From an uncultured Bacteroidales bacterium (GTDB lineage Bacteria; Bacteroidota; Bacteroidia; Bacteroidales; Paludibacteraceae): DNA of 64,000 bases. The stretch covers positions 62,001-126,000 of the forward strand of contig CAMJJT010000002.1 in NCBI GenBank assembly GCA_946406195.1, read 5' to 3'. A model generated the notes under the pieces. That model searched no databases, had not been told where the DNA came from, and saw nothing but the letters and a program-made list of their open reading frames with translations. Positions 1 through 8,400 of the stretch are shown here, piece by piece. Numbering within the stretch: the stretch's first letter is position 1; each line of letters opens with the position of its first letter. The translations under genes were made by a program, and so were the position numbers.

Positions 1-172
1 GGAGAAAAACATGATCCTCAATGCGCATATCATCGGTTCCAAGAAAGCAGAGATCCCTGTGAACGTCAAAGCGACTCAACGTGTCACCGCCTTGCAAACC
101 CAAGACGTTCACCCTCTCTCTCCCTCCCAAATCACCAAGCGTCTGAAACGCGAAATCGTAGAAATTTATTAA
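1..172 (+). CDS. C-terminal end of an unrecognised protein (5' truncated by window edge)
   Basis: An open frame enters from the window edge and stops with TAA at 170-172, giving about 56 residues ending KRLKREIVEIY. An internal ATG lies at 11, but the codons before it stay open, so this is more likely the tail of a longer protein than a small gene. I do not recognise the family. A promoter follows within 20 bases, so it is not expected to be co-transcribed with the tRNA and rnpB downstream. Confidence 0.5.
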   Translation, partial: EKNMILNAHIIGSKKAEIPVNVKATQRVTALQTQDVHPLSPSQITKRLKREIVEIY

Positions 173-188
173 AAAGAATACTTTTTAT

Positions 189-219
189 TTGCATATATCA
201 AAAAAAAGCAGTACCTTTG
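189..219 (+). promoter_or_regulatory. Bacteroidetes-type promoter for tRNA-Gly/rnpB
   Basis: The -33 TTG at 189-191 and the -7 TACCTTTG at 212-219 are separated by exactly 20 nt. The -33 lies in the extended form TTGCATATATC found at many promoters in this window. Transcription should begin near 225 and run through the tRNA and RNase P RNA. Confidence 0.8.
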
Positions 220-240
220 CACCGCATTTCCAAATGATCT

Positions 241-263
241 ATGGTCCATCGACCATTGACCAA
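241..263 (+). repeat. Heptamer array in the tRNA-Gly leader
   Basis: Three 7-nt units (ATGGTCC, ATCGACC, ATTGACC) lie between the promoter and the mature tRNA 5' end. They belong to the GTCGTTG/CAACGAC heptamer family found at several other loci, here inside the leader that RNase P should remove. Confidence 0.7.
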
Positions 264-266
264 CTT

Positions 267-337
267 GCGGTGTTAGCACATCGGTAGTGCATCGGCTTCC
301 CAAGCCGAGGAGGCGGGTTCGATTCCCGTACACCGCT
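267..337 (+). tRNA. tRNA-Gly (anticodon CCC)
   Basis: The 71-nt sequence folds into a full cloverleaf. The acceptor stem is GCGGTGT with ACACCGC, the D stem GCAC/GTGC, the anticodon stem TCGGC/GCCGA with loop TTCCCAA (anticodon CCC, glycine), and the T arm GCGGG-TTCGATT-CCCGT. The discriminator base is T337 and CCA is not encoded. Only 4 nt separate it from the first paired base of rnpB, so the two are almost certainly one transcript. Confidence 0.95.
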
Positions 338-341
338 CTTA

Positions 342-657
342 AAAGTAAATCGGTCTATCGCTGTGGAGGGAAAGAAAAGCATTCGTGCTTTAATCTCATC
401 CTCAGAGGAAAGTCCGGGCAGCATAGAGCACCATCGCGGTTAACGGCCGTCAGGCAGTAATGTTTGATCCCTGCTACAGAGACGAGAAAGGTGAAACGAG
501 TACATGGTGGGCTGCAATTCCAAGTATACCGATGTCTGAGCGCTGCTCGCGTGAGTCGGAGGGTAGGAAGCGAGAGAAAGGCGTGGTAACACGTGCTTCG
601 AGATTAATGATAGACGCTGCTTAGGCAGTACAGAACCCGGCTTATAGATTTACTTTT
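342..657 (+). ncRNA. rnpB: RNase P RNA (bacterial type A)
   Basis: This is the catalytic RNA of ribonuclease P, which matures tRNA 5' ends. The conserved core is present: GAGGAAAGTCCGGGC near 409, the P4 partner ACAGAACCCGGCTTA near 630, and GGTGAAACGAG and GGGTAGGAAGCGAGAG-like segments between. P1 pairs AAAGTAAATC (342-351) with GATTTACTTT (647-656). It directly follows tRNA-Gly on one promoter, so the ribozyme probably frees its own 3' neighbour's leader and tRNA. The exact ends are inferred from P1. Confidence 0.93.
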
Positions 658-671
658 TAATTATAAAAACC

Positions 672-1988
672 ATGAAGACTTCCGATATATCACGATTTGT
701 CCGCTATGACATGTGGCGTCGTACCACAACGGAGTTCGACGGTTTCTTTCAGCGTCTTGGGTATGCCATCATCCGGACAATCGTCTTGGTGGCACGAGGT
801 TTTGGATCTAAAAACCTCAACGACAAAGCCAAATCCCTCACCTACTCTCTTATTTTTGCAGTCGTTCCAATCTTAGCGATGGTAGTAGCCGTAGCTAAGG
901 GTTTTGGCGTAGTGGACGTGATAGAACACCAACTGAATGCCTCCTTTTTAGGCGAGACCAACATGGTGCCTACTATCATGCAGATGGTGGACCGATACCT
1001 CAGCACAGCGCAAGGCGGTGTGTTCGTTGGTATCGGTTTAATTGTGCTCCTATGGGCGGTATATTCGTTCTTCCAATCCGTGGAGACGGCTTTCAACAAG
1101 ATTTGGAATGTCCAGAAATCGCGTTCGGTTCTTCATCAAGTGACCACTTACATCGCTATTCTGGTGCTAATCCCCGTCCTCATCGTGTGCAGCGCAGGTA
1201 TCAGCATTTTTCTGCATGCTACTATGTCGGGTCTGCTGAGTGAGGATAGTTCCCTGCATGAGTTCATCCATAACGGCGGGGCTACCACGCTGCAATTCGG
1301 TATCTGCTGGTTGCTCTTCACGGGCATGTACATCGCTATCCCGAACACCAAAGTGCATTTCCTTAGCGCTCTCATTCCGGGTGTGATCATGGGGTCACTT
1401 TTTCAGGTGTTACAGATGCTCTCGGTCTATTTGATTGCTATGCTCGGACGTACCAGCATCGTCTATGGTGCGTTCGCTACAATCCCTATTCTGATGACCT
1501 GGCTGCAATACACCAGTCTGCTGATCCTCATCGGCGCAGAGATGTCGTATGCCATTCAGAATAACGAGGAGTTTGAGTACGAACAGGACCTCAAAAAGAT
1601 GTCCCGCCGATACAAAGACTTCATTATGCTCTACCTTCTTTCTATCATCGTGAAGCGGTTCGAAGCGGACGAAGCACCACTCACAGCGCACGAATTAGCC
1701 GTTCGCGATTATTTGCCCATCCGTTTGGTAAACCAACTGTTGGGACGTATGGTGGAGACGGGTATCCTTCGCGAGGTGTATGTAGAGGGCGAGGAAGAGA
1801 AGACTTACCAACCGGCACTCGATACCCACAAGATCACTTGCGGGATGGTAGTGGAGCGAATAGAAAGCCAAGGAACAGAGCTCTTCCTGCAAAATCCCAG
1901 CCCTGAGATGCAGGATTTCTGGAAGAGATATATACAGATAAAAAAGGATAATCAAACTTTAGATCAAATACTAATTAATCAATTGTAA
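672..1988 (+). CDS. YihY/BrkB-family integral membrane protein
   Basis: A 438-residue inner-membrane protein of the YihY/virulence-factor BrkB family, once misnamed RNase BN. After a charged N-terminus there are about six membrane segments (first around residues 50-80, then 115-135, 160-185, 215-235, 250-275, 285-305). The family-typical FFQSVETAFNKIWNV stretch lies near residues 130-146. The last ~120 residues are soluble and look like a winged-helix tail (LTAHELAVRDYLPIRLVNQLLGRM). The ATG at 672 is the only good start after rnpB. The stop lies 2 nt before the amylase start, so the two are probably co-transcribed. The molecular function of the family is unsettled. Confidence 0.88.
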   Translation: MKTSDISRFVRYDMWRRTTTEFDGFFQRLGYAIIRTIVLVARGFGSKNLNDKAKSLTYSLIFAVVPILAMVVAVAKGFGVVDVIEHQLNASFLGETNMVPTIMQMVDRYLSTAQGGVFVGIGLIVLLWAVYSFFQSVETAFNKIWNVQKSRSVLHQVTTYIAILVLIPVLIVCSAGISIFLHATMSGLLSEDSSLHEFIHNGGATTLQFGICWLLFTGMYIAIPNTKVHFLSALIPGVIMGSLFQVLQMLSVYLIAMLGRTSIVYGAFATIPILMTWLQYTSLLILIGAEMSYAIQNNEEFEYEQDLKKMSRRYKDFIMLYLLSIIVKRFEADEAPLTAHELAVRDYLPIRLVNQLLGRMVETGILREVYVEGEEEKTYQPALDTHKITCGMVVERIESQGTELFLQNPSPEMQDFWKRYIQIKKDNQTLDQILINQL

Positions 1989-1990
1989 TT

Positions 1991-3841
1991 ATGAATCGAT
2001 TTTCTCTTTTTGCAGCAGCCCTTATCGCCGCACAATTGGCGTTCGCTGCCCCGAAGATTGAACAGGTAGAACCCTTATGCTGGTGGACCAACATGCACAC
2101 TCCCCTCACCCTGCTCTTCCATGGGCAGGATCTGGCAGATGCCCAAGTGAGTGTTCAGCAAGTGGTGAAAGGCAAAGTGATGCGCGGACAGTGCTTAGGA
2201 CTGGTTCCGACTGGTCAACACAACGCCGAGAGCCCGAACTACTTGTTCGTCGATATGCATGTCAACGAACCCGGTACTTATCGTATCACCTTGCAGAAAG
2301 GCAAGAAGAAGGCAAGTTATGATTATGTTATCTCGGAGCGTCGCGAAGGTAGTCGTCAGCGTAAGAGTTTTGACGCTTCGGATGTGGTTTACCTTATCAT
2401 GAGCGATCGTTTCGTAGATGGAGACGAGTCGAACAACAGCACTCCTGACACCCGTGAGAAAGCCGACAAAGCGAATGTCAATGGACGGTTTGGAGGTGAT
2501 ATACAAGGTATCATCAATTCGTTTGACCATATTAAGAAACTGGGCTGTACCGCAATCTGGCCTACTCCGATGTTAGGCGACGACGAGGCAGCATGGTCGT
2601 ATCATGGTTATGCTTGCTCGGACTACTATCATATCGACCCGCGTTATGGCACGAACGAACTATACAAGCAAATGGTTCAACAGGCGCATAGCAAGGGGTT
2701 GAAGATCCTCATGGATATGGTGCCTAATCATTGTGGTGCGGCACACTGGTGGATGAAAGACCTGCCTTACCAGAACTGGATTAACCAGTTCCCCGAGTTC
2801 ACGAACACCAATAATGTCTTCACCGCCAATTATGACATCAATGCGTCGGAGTACGACCGTAAACTCTCTAACCGTGGTTGGTTTGACCATCCGATGCCGG
2901 ATATGAACTTGGAGAACCATGACCTGTTGCAGTATTTCCAGTTATGGGCGATCTGGTGGATTGAGTATGCCGATCTCGATGGTCTGCGTGTGGACACGTA
3001 TCCGTATATCGAGAAGATTCCTGCGAGCCGTTGGCTCAAAGCGATCCGCGATGAATATCCGAACATCAATATCGTCGGTGAGTGCTGGACGCGCCCTGCC
3101 CCGGCTGTAGCTTATTGGCAGAGCGGTGCGATGAACTTCGATAATTTTGATTCGAACCTGCCTACCGTCATGGACTTCCCTGTAGAGGAGGCTATCCGTC
3201 AGGCGCTGGAGAACGATGGTCAGGGTTGGGGTAACGGACTGACGCGCGTTTATGATGCTATGACGATGGATTATATGTATGCGGATGTTAATAAACTGCT
3301 CACTTTCTTGGGCAACCACGATATGGCACGTATCACGGATGTGGTCAAAGACAAAGACCCTCGTCGCGTCAAATTGGCGTACGTGCTGCTCGCTACGATG
3401 CGTGGTATTCCGCAGGTTCTCTACGGCGATGAGTACGCTATGACTTCCAAGGGAGAAGATCCCAATAACCACTCTTATCTGCGTGCTCCGCTGCCGTTAG
3501 GAGCAGAGGTGACGCCTCAGATGCAGGAGATGTGTGATTTCCAAAGCCGTCTTTTCAATTGGCGAAAGGATGAACCTGTGCTCCATTGGGGCAGGACGAT
3601 GCATTTCCTTGCGCGAAACAACACCTATTCGTATTTCCGCTATAATGATAAGGAAGCAGTTTTTGTCTTTGCTAATGCAGCCGATGAGCCCCGCCGCATT
3701 CCGACGGAGACCTACGCAGAGATCTTAGGTCGTTACAATGCTGTGGGATTCAACCCCATGACCGGCGAGGTAGTTGATCTCAACCGCAGGGATATTGAAG
3801 TACCGGCGTTAAGCACGGTTGTAGTTAAACTCGTTAAATAG
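1991..3841 (+). CDS. Secreted GH13 alpha-amylase / neopullulanase-like enzyme
   Basis: A 616-residue glycoside hydrolase family 13 enzyme acting on starch-type alpha-glucans. A Sec signal peptide (MNRFSLFAAALIAAQLAFAA) leads into an Ig-like cyclomaltodextrinase N-domain (about 20-115), then the (beta/alpha)8 barrel and a C-terminal beta domain. The catalytic residues are visible: nucleophile D335 in GLRVDT, acid/base E364 in IVGECW, and the third carboxylate D444 in LGNHDMAR. The arrangement resembles SusA of Bacteroides, but no susCD pair lies beside it, so periplasmic maltodextrin processing is inferred. The frame ends inside an octamer array that supplies the TAG stop. Confidence 0.93.
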   Translation: MNRFSLFAAALIAAQLAFAAPKIEQVEPLCWWTNMHTPLTLLFHGQDLADAQVSVQQVVKGKVMRGQCLGLVPTGQHNAESPNYLFVDMHVNEPGTYRITLQKGKKKASYDYVISERREGSRQRKSFDASDVVYLIMSDRFVDGDESNNSTPDTREKADKANVNGRFGGDIQGIINSFDHIKKLGCTAIWPTPMLGDDEAAWSYHGYACSDYYHIDPRYGTNELYKQMVQQAHSKGLKILMDMVPNHCGAAHWWMKDLPYQNWINQFPEFTNTNNVFTANYDINASEYDRKLSNRGWFDHPMPDMNLENHDLLQYFQLWAIWWIEYADLDGLRVDTYPYIEKIPASRWLKAIRDEYPNINIVGECWTRPAPAVAYWQSGAMNFDNFDSNLPTVMDFPVEEAIRQALENDGQGWGNGLTRVYDAMTMDYMYADVNKLLTFLGNHDMARITDVVKDKDPRRVKLAYVLLATMRGIPQVLYGDEYAMTSKGEDPNNHSYLRAPLPLGAEVTPQMQEMCDFQSRLFNWRKDEPVLHWGRTMHFLARNNTYSYFRYNDKEAVFVFANAADEPRRIPTETYAEILGRYNAVGFNPMTGEVVDLNRRDIEVPALSTVVVKLVK

Positions 3842-3856
3842 TTAAAGGGTTAAAAT
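3833..3856 (+). repeat. Octamer array GTTAAAnn at amylase stop
   Basis: Three 8-nt units (GTTAAATA, GTTAAAGG, GTTAAAAT) span the last codons and stop of the amylase and reach the ATG of the next gene. The same family recurs at 26659-26682 and, as CGTTAAAT, at 28204-28235, again at gene ends. Confidence 0.75.
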
Positions 3857-4052
3857 GGTTTTTTCTGGCGAAAAAACGTTAGGTATACAGAAGACGTGTC
3901 CGCGGTGCGGCACGTCTTTTGTGTGTACGCACGATGCCTTCTGTCAGTGTGTTGGGGTGCGACTGAACGAAAAAGCGCGCGAATTTCTTCGCGCACAGTA
4001 TTCGGATTGTCTTTGCAGAAAATGCTTGGAGGAGATTAATAATCTTTCGTAA
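3855..4052 (+). CDS. Cysteine-rich CWC-type small protein
   Basis: A 65-residue protein dominated by paired cysteines: CPRCGTSFVC, then CQC, then CLCRKC. This matches the small Cys-rich CWC family, presumed to bind a metal; no function is established. There is no signal peptide. The ATG at 3855 sits at the end of the preceding octamer array, 13 nt after the amylase stop. It converges with the BtuF-like gene. Confidence 0.75.
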   Translation: MVFSGEKTLGIQKTCPRCGTSFVCTHDAFCQCVGVRLNEKAREFLRAQYSDCLCRKCLEEINNLS

Positions 4053-4079
4053 TTACGTAATTACGGGATTACGTAATGG
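4048..4079. repeat. Octamer array of the ATTACGTA type between convergent genes
   Basis: Units AATTACGT, AATTACGG and GATTACGT follow each other between the stops of the CWC gene and the BtuF-like gene. The units are partly self-complementary, so they could fold on either strand. The family recurs at 39933-39952 and 41314-41345. Confidence 0.7.
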
Positions 4080-4081
4080 TA

Positions 4082-5188
4082 CTAATACAACCTCTCCGCG
4101 AAATGGAGCAAAGAATCGGGGGCGTTATTCAGAACATGAATAACGTCCTCGAGCATTTCTTCAGGGTGCACTACCCCACGCTCCCAGAAGTTATTCGCAC
4201 CTCCTGCTTTTATCTGTTTGCGCCAATTATATACGCGTCCGGACTGATAGGCTTTGAACCATGTATGCTTCTCATCCAACTCCGCCAGTTCCGCAAGGCT
4301 GTTTCCTCCTGCTCCGACCCACACATCGGCGTCATGGAAATAACGGAGCGTCTCTTCGATTGTCAACGGGATGGATGTGGAATAGTCGTTAGTCATTGGT
4401 CGTTGGTCATTGGTATAGAAGGGGTAATCCGCCCGGGCATCCTTGAAGAGGTACGCTAAATAGTTCTTACCGGAAGGAACATACCAAGTTCCTCTAAAAT
4501 TATTGCCGGACATGATAGAGACCGGCTTCGCCTGACAGACCGTTTCACTGACAGACCGCTTTGCTGACAGACCGGCTTCGCCTGACAGACTGAGGTACTT
4601 TTTCTCTACTTCATGGAAGATGGAGTCCGCTTCGTGCAGTTTGCCGGTGAGGGCACCGAGGACACGGATCCATTCAGCCCGCGCTAAAGGAGAGTGTTCT
4701 TGCCATTCGTTGATATAAATGATCGGGACACCTAATTTCTCCAGACGCGTAGCTTCGAGATTATCGTACTGACCGTAGTTCACCGCTAACAGGATGTCCA
4801 AACCGGCTTGAAGTGTCCGTTCGGCGGAGGGTTTCATGGAGTCTCCCAAATCGATTTCATCGCCTTTAACGGGCGTGTAGATGAGTTCGGGATTACATAC
4901 CGCCACCAAACTCTCCATCGCATCGAGCGCATAGAGGAATCCCACCTGCACGGTGCTCATGGTACCTATCCGCTTCATCGGTTCGGTGATCACCATGCGT
5001 TTATAGGGCTGAAAGACTTCCACGATGAGGGCAGTGTCCGTCTCAGTGAGCTGAAACCCCGTAGCGTATTTATTACCCGCAGGCAGAATCCCCTGCTCTG
5101 CAGGCTGTTTCCCACATCCCGCCACGCACAGGGCTACCAAAAGAAGAATATTCGCCGATTGGAATATTTTATGAATAACATTTCTCAT
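4082..5188 (-). CDS. BtuF-like periplasmic binding lipoprotein (cobalamin/siderophore ABC type)
   Basis: A 368-residue substrate-binding protein of the BtuF/FhuD (TroA-like) fold, anchored as a lipoprotein: the signal ends CVAGC with the acylated cysteine at about residue 25. Two lobes follow (MKRIGTMSTVQVGFLYALDA; LDILLAVNYGQYDNLEATRL). A longer frame opens at 5317, but I chose the ATG at 5188: it directly precedes the lipoprotein signal, and a promoter at 5227-5197 lies inside the longer frame. That leaves only about 8 nt between the -7 box and the start, so the mRNA may be nearly leaderless. Position beside the B12 riboswitch unit suggests cobamide uptake; no permease or ATPase is adjacent. 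Two non-triplet tandem arrays run through the gene. Confidence 0.85.
   Translation of the reverse strand: MRNVIHKIFQSANILLLVALCVAGCGKQPAEQGILPAGNKYATGFQLTETDTALIVEVFQPYKRMVITEPMKRIGTMSTVQVGFLYALDAMESLVAVCNPELIYTPVKGDEIDLGDSMKPSAERTLQAGLDILLAVNYGQYDNLEATRLEKLGVPIIYINEWQEHSPLARAEWIRVLGALTGKLHEADSIFHEVEKKYLSLSGEAGLSAKRSVSETVCQAKPVSIMSGNNFRGTWYVPSGKNYLAYLFKDARADYPFYTNDQRPMTNDYSTSIPLTIEETLRYFHDADVWVGAGGNSLAELAELDEKHTWFKAYQSGRVYNWRKQIKAGGANNFWERGVVHPEEMLEDVIHVLNNAPDSLLHFAERLY
4385..4412 (-). repeat. Heptamer array inside the BtuF-like gene
   Basis: Four 7-nt units on the + strand (GTCGTTA, GTCATTG, GTCGTTG, GTCATTG). Read on the coding strand they give the peptide TNDQRPMTND at about residues 259-268, within the second lobe. 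The same unit family occurs in non-coding DNA elsewhere. Confidence 0.85.
4519..4592 (-). repeat. 16-nt tandem repeat inside the BtuF-like gene
   Basis: Units such as CTGACAGACCGTTTCA and CTGACAGACCGCTTTG repeat with a period of 16 (one unit 18). They encode a low-complexity linker at about residues 199-223. A closely related 16-mer, AAAGACCGCTTCGCTG, is duplicated inside uvrA at 58712-58750. Confidence 0.8.
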
Positions 5189-5196
5189 AATCACTG

Positions 5197-5227
5197 CAAA
5201 AGTACTGCTTTTTTTCGACATATGCAA
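5197..5227 (-). promoter_or_regulatory. Promoter of the BtuF-like gene
   Basis: On the minus strand, TTG at 5227-5225 and TACTTTTG at 5204-5197 are 20 nt apart, with the extended TTGCATATG form. It sits just after the terminator hairpin of the upstream unit. Confidence 0.75.
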
Positions 5228-5237
5228 GGAAAAAAGA

Positions 5238-5265
5238 GAAAATCGCCCGAATGAGAGCGATTTTC
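5238..5265. terminator. Bidirectional hairpin terminator
   Basis: A perfect 9-bp stem GAAAATCGC/GCGATTTTC with a 10-nt loop, flanked by T-runs on both strands. It ends the riboswitch unit just before the BtuF-like promoter. Confidence 0.85.
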
Positions 5266-5273
5266 CTTTTTTT

Positions 5274-5396
5274 TTACTCCCCACTACCGTAGTTAATGGG
5301 GTCTCCGGATACGACATTATAACTTACTGAGAGTAGATCCGTTGTTCCGACTACATATGTCGTCTCCACAGAGGGATAAATATAGTTCTTTTTCAT
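5274..5396 (-). CDS. 40-residue peptide of the MKKxYxxP type
   Basis: A short frame of 40 codons starting MKKNYIYPSVETTYVVG and ending in a Gly/Ser/Asn-rich, acidic tail (PINYGSGE). It starts 13 nt after the stop of the 1330-aa surface-protein gene and is followed at once by the terminator, so it is the last gene of the riboswitch unit. Bacteroidales genomes carry many tiny genes opening with a similar Lys-Lys-x-Tyr-x-x-Pro motif; their function is unknown to me. It has no signal peptide and no cysteine. It could be an intracellular small protein or a precursor peptide; neither is shown. Confidence 0.6.
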   Translation of the reverse strand: MKKNYIYPSVETTYVVGTTDLLSVSYNVVSGDPINYGSGE

Positions 5397-5409
5397 TTTT
5401 ATAGCTGAA

Positions 5410-8400
5410 TTAATAGTTATTACCTGTCATGTCATAGATCTTGCCGTTATGAATGATATACAATCGCCCGTTACGGAGCACTTTTTGGGTGCTTTGCAGT
5501 TCGGAGGTCGTAATATCTTCGAGATCGGTAGGCGTCATAGGCATTTCGGCGCCGCCAATAGTGATCTGTCTGCGTCCCGGCACGGGGCTCGGTGCGCTGG
5601 TCTGTCCTTCCTGTGCCACTTCGTTCATCTTGATATAGGCGCGATTGGCATTGAGGGAGCAGTGGTGACCACAAATCCGGAAGATATTATTGGTGATAAT
5701 ATAATTATTCTCCAACAAGTTCGCCGGATTGCCTGCTTCGCCATCCTGAATAGGTACAAAAGTGCCATACAATCCGTTGAAATGCCTCGGGTTGCTGACT
5801 TCAGTAGAAGTGAGATAATAGATGTTTATCTCCTCTTCTTCCGGCACAAAGACATACGGCATACCGGCTTCGAGTGCGGTCACTTCTTCGAGCACCATCC
5901 TCACGGGTTCACCTTGCTCGTTCAATTTCTTATGGAGCAGACGATAGAAAGTAGCCCCTTCGTATTGATCCGAAGCGTACGGAATACAGATCGTTCCCAT
6001 TCGTCCAACCGTCAGTTCCTTACGCTGGTAGCACTCGTACGGCTGGTTGGCATAGAATTTCGTACCATCGGGACGCTCACATTCATAGACCTTCATTCCT
6101 CCGATTACCGGCAGCGGATCGACCCCTATCTCCTGACCAAAGGCATCGCCAAGTTTGTAGGCTACCTCACCTCCACTCCATGCCTCCGGATCGGTGATGA
6201 TGGTCGTGCTGAGTTCATTGAAGAGGAAATCTTCATTGGCATAAGCGTTGGTGACGTTCGGTGTCTCAGCAGTCGTGTTCGCCGTCGGACGGATCGCTCC
6301 GTGACAAGAATAGCCACTTCCGTTGGTACGCGTTGCATGTACACGACCGGTGTTATAGACGTTAGTGACCACCGCTGCTGTTGAGGACACATAAATACCA
6401 CCGACATTGTTATTTGCCACGATTGTTCCACAGTTGTAGGAATTGGTAATCGCACTATTGACGTTATTCAGGTATGCAATACCGGCTGCATCTGTTCCTT
6501 TGGTGTTGGTCGCATGCGAAAGGGTCACGTTGCCGTAGTTGGCACAACGGTCGATATAGACGTATGTTCCGGCGTAACCGCAGATACCTGCCGCATACTT
6601 GGAGCAACCCGTGACATCCGCATAGTTGGTGACATTGGTGATATATATCGGCGATGTTTTCGAACCGTTGGCATAACCGACTACACCGGCTATGCGACCA
6701 CCGGTCGTGGTGTCGTATGTCGAAGTGACAGACCCACGTACGGTCAGGTTCTTGATCGTTGCACCGGATGTGAGGTCGCCAAACAAAGCACGGTAACGGT
6801 TTGTCGCATCGTTGATATAGAGGTTAAAGACCGTGTGTCCTTGTCCGTCAAAAACTCCACCATAATAATGGTAAGAGCCTCCGTCGCCTATCGGGCTCCA
6901 GCTATAACCGCAAAGGTCGATGTCGTTGTCCAGAACCGCATTGTATTTCTGCGCAGCTTTGTCTTTACTCGTGCAGGCATTTACCTGCGCAGCAAACCAT
7001 GCCAACTCAGCGCCGTTAGTGATATGATATATGCCGTCAATCGGCGTGACAGCCGTCAGAGTCTCACCGTCCCATCCTTCAGCAGGAATAGGCTCCAGAT
7101 GTACCGTTATAGTCATCTCAGCAGGACTATTTTCTTCGATAGTCACCGTTACCGGCGTGCGCTTGTAGCCCGTTTTGCCGGCAAGGATGGAGTTTTCTCC
7201 TTCGGTCAGCAGGTATTTGCCGTCTTCGGGCGTTACCTCGATACCCAAACTATTAGTAACGGAGATGATCTCTGCGTCTGCGGGATCGAGTTCCAATGTA
7301 GCCAATGTTTTCGTGAGCTGCTTAACCGGGATAATCGCATCGGGTAGCGCACCGAAATAGGTCTGGTGAGCAATCGCTGTGAAGTTAGGCGAACGTCCTC
7401 CGATTTTGTCTATCGTACGGTGGTTGCCGATGGGGTCTCCGAAACCTGTTACTTGGATCACACCTTCCGTCAGATCATAGGTCGTAGCCGTCCAATCAGC
7501 AGGGATTTGGAAGGTAACAGATTGTGCTGAAGGCTTCGAACCAAACCAATATTGGTTCGGACCAAGAATGAGTGCCGTTCCTGTCGGCGTGCCGTTGTAC
7601 GTGATATAGGCGGACATATTATATATACCTGAGAGTTTGTTCGCCGGATGGAAAAGTCCGTTGTATTGCACGCGCACGTTATCGCCGGGACGGAAGACTG
7701 AACCGCCTGTCGTCTCATTGATAATAGTACGGGTTGCATGACGAGCCGTCAGGACTTGGTATTCGTACTTGCCTGTTCCATCGCCCAAACGGACAATCTG
7801 ACGACCGTGCTTGAGCGGCAGCGTATAGGTGTTGTCTTCGTTCTTGGTGACGGTTTGCCAACCGGTGTTATAGATGGCATCGTTCTCGCGAAGGGTTGGG
7901 TACGAGATCTCTACAGTGGTTACTCCGGTCGGTTTGAAGGTGTAGTTGAATGCCTCTTCGTCGTTAATATAGTAGAATACGTCATGCTCTGCATCCACAT
8001 AGATACCAGCGTTCTTTTTCTGGTCTTCGTTGAGCGTCTCGTTGATGCGCATGTTAGCGTCCATGTCATTAGACGGTGCGTTGACGGACACGACAAAGAC
8101 ACCTGTGTTTTCCGGCCAAATAGCGCCGAAATACCGGCCACCGTAGTAAGTACTCATCTTGCCGGTGTTGTTGGCAAACTGGAGTGCGGATGCCGCATCG
8201 TAAGTGACGGTCACGATAGCCGTTCCGGCACTCTTGGCACGCAGGATAGACCACTCCGAACCGATGTTCCCATCCGGCACAATCTCCACTACCGAGTTAT
8301 CGGGATTGCCGTTCATGTCATAGACGGCATAGTGGTAATCCGGTTCCAAGAAGTAGTTCTCTGTCTGGTTGGGGATGATCTGCCAATCGCGCTCTGCCAT

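Noticed and set aside
239..424. Minus-strand frame over tRNA-Gly and rnpB
   Set aside because: The region is fully explained by two structured RNAs.
5189..5317. Upstream extension of the BtuF-like frame
   Set aside because: It crosses a promoter and a terminator, and the lipoprotein signal starts at 5188; the small peptide frame overlaps part of it.
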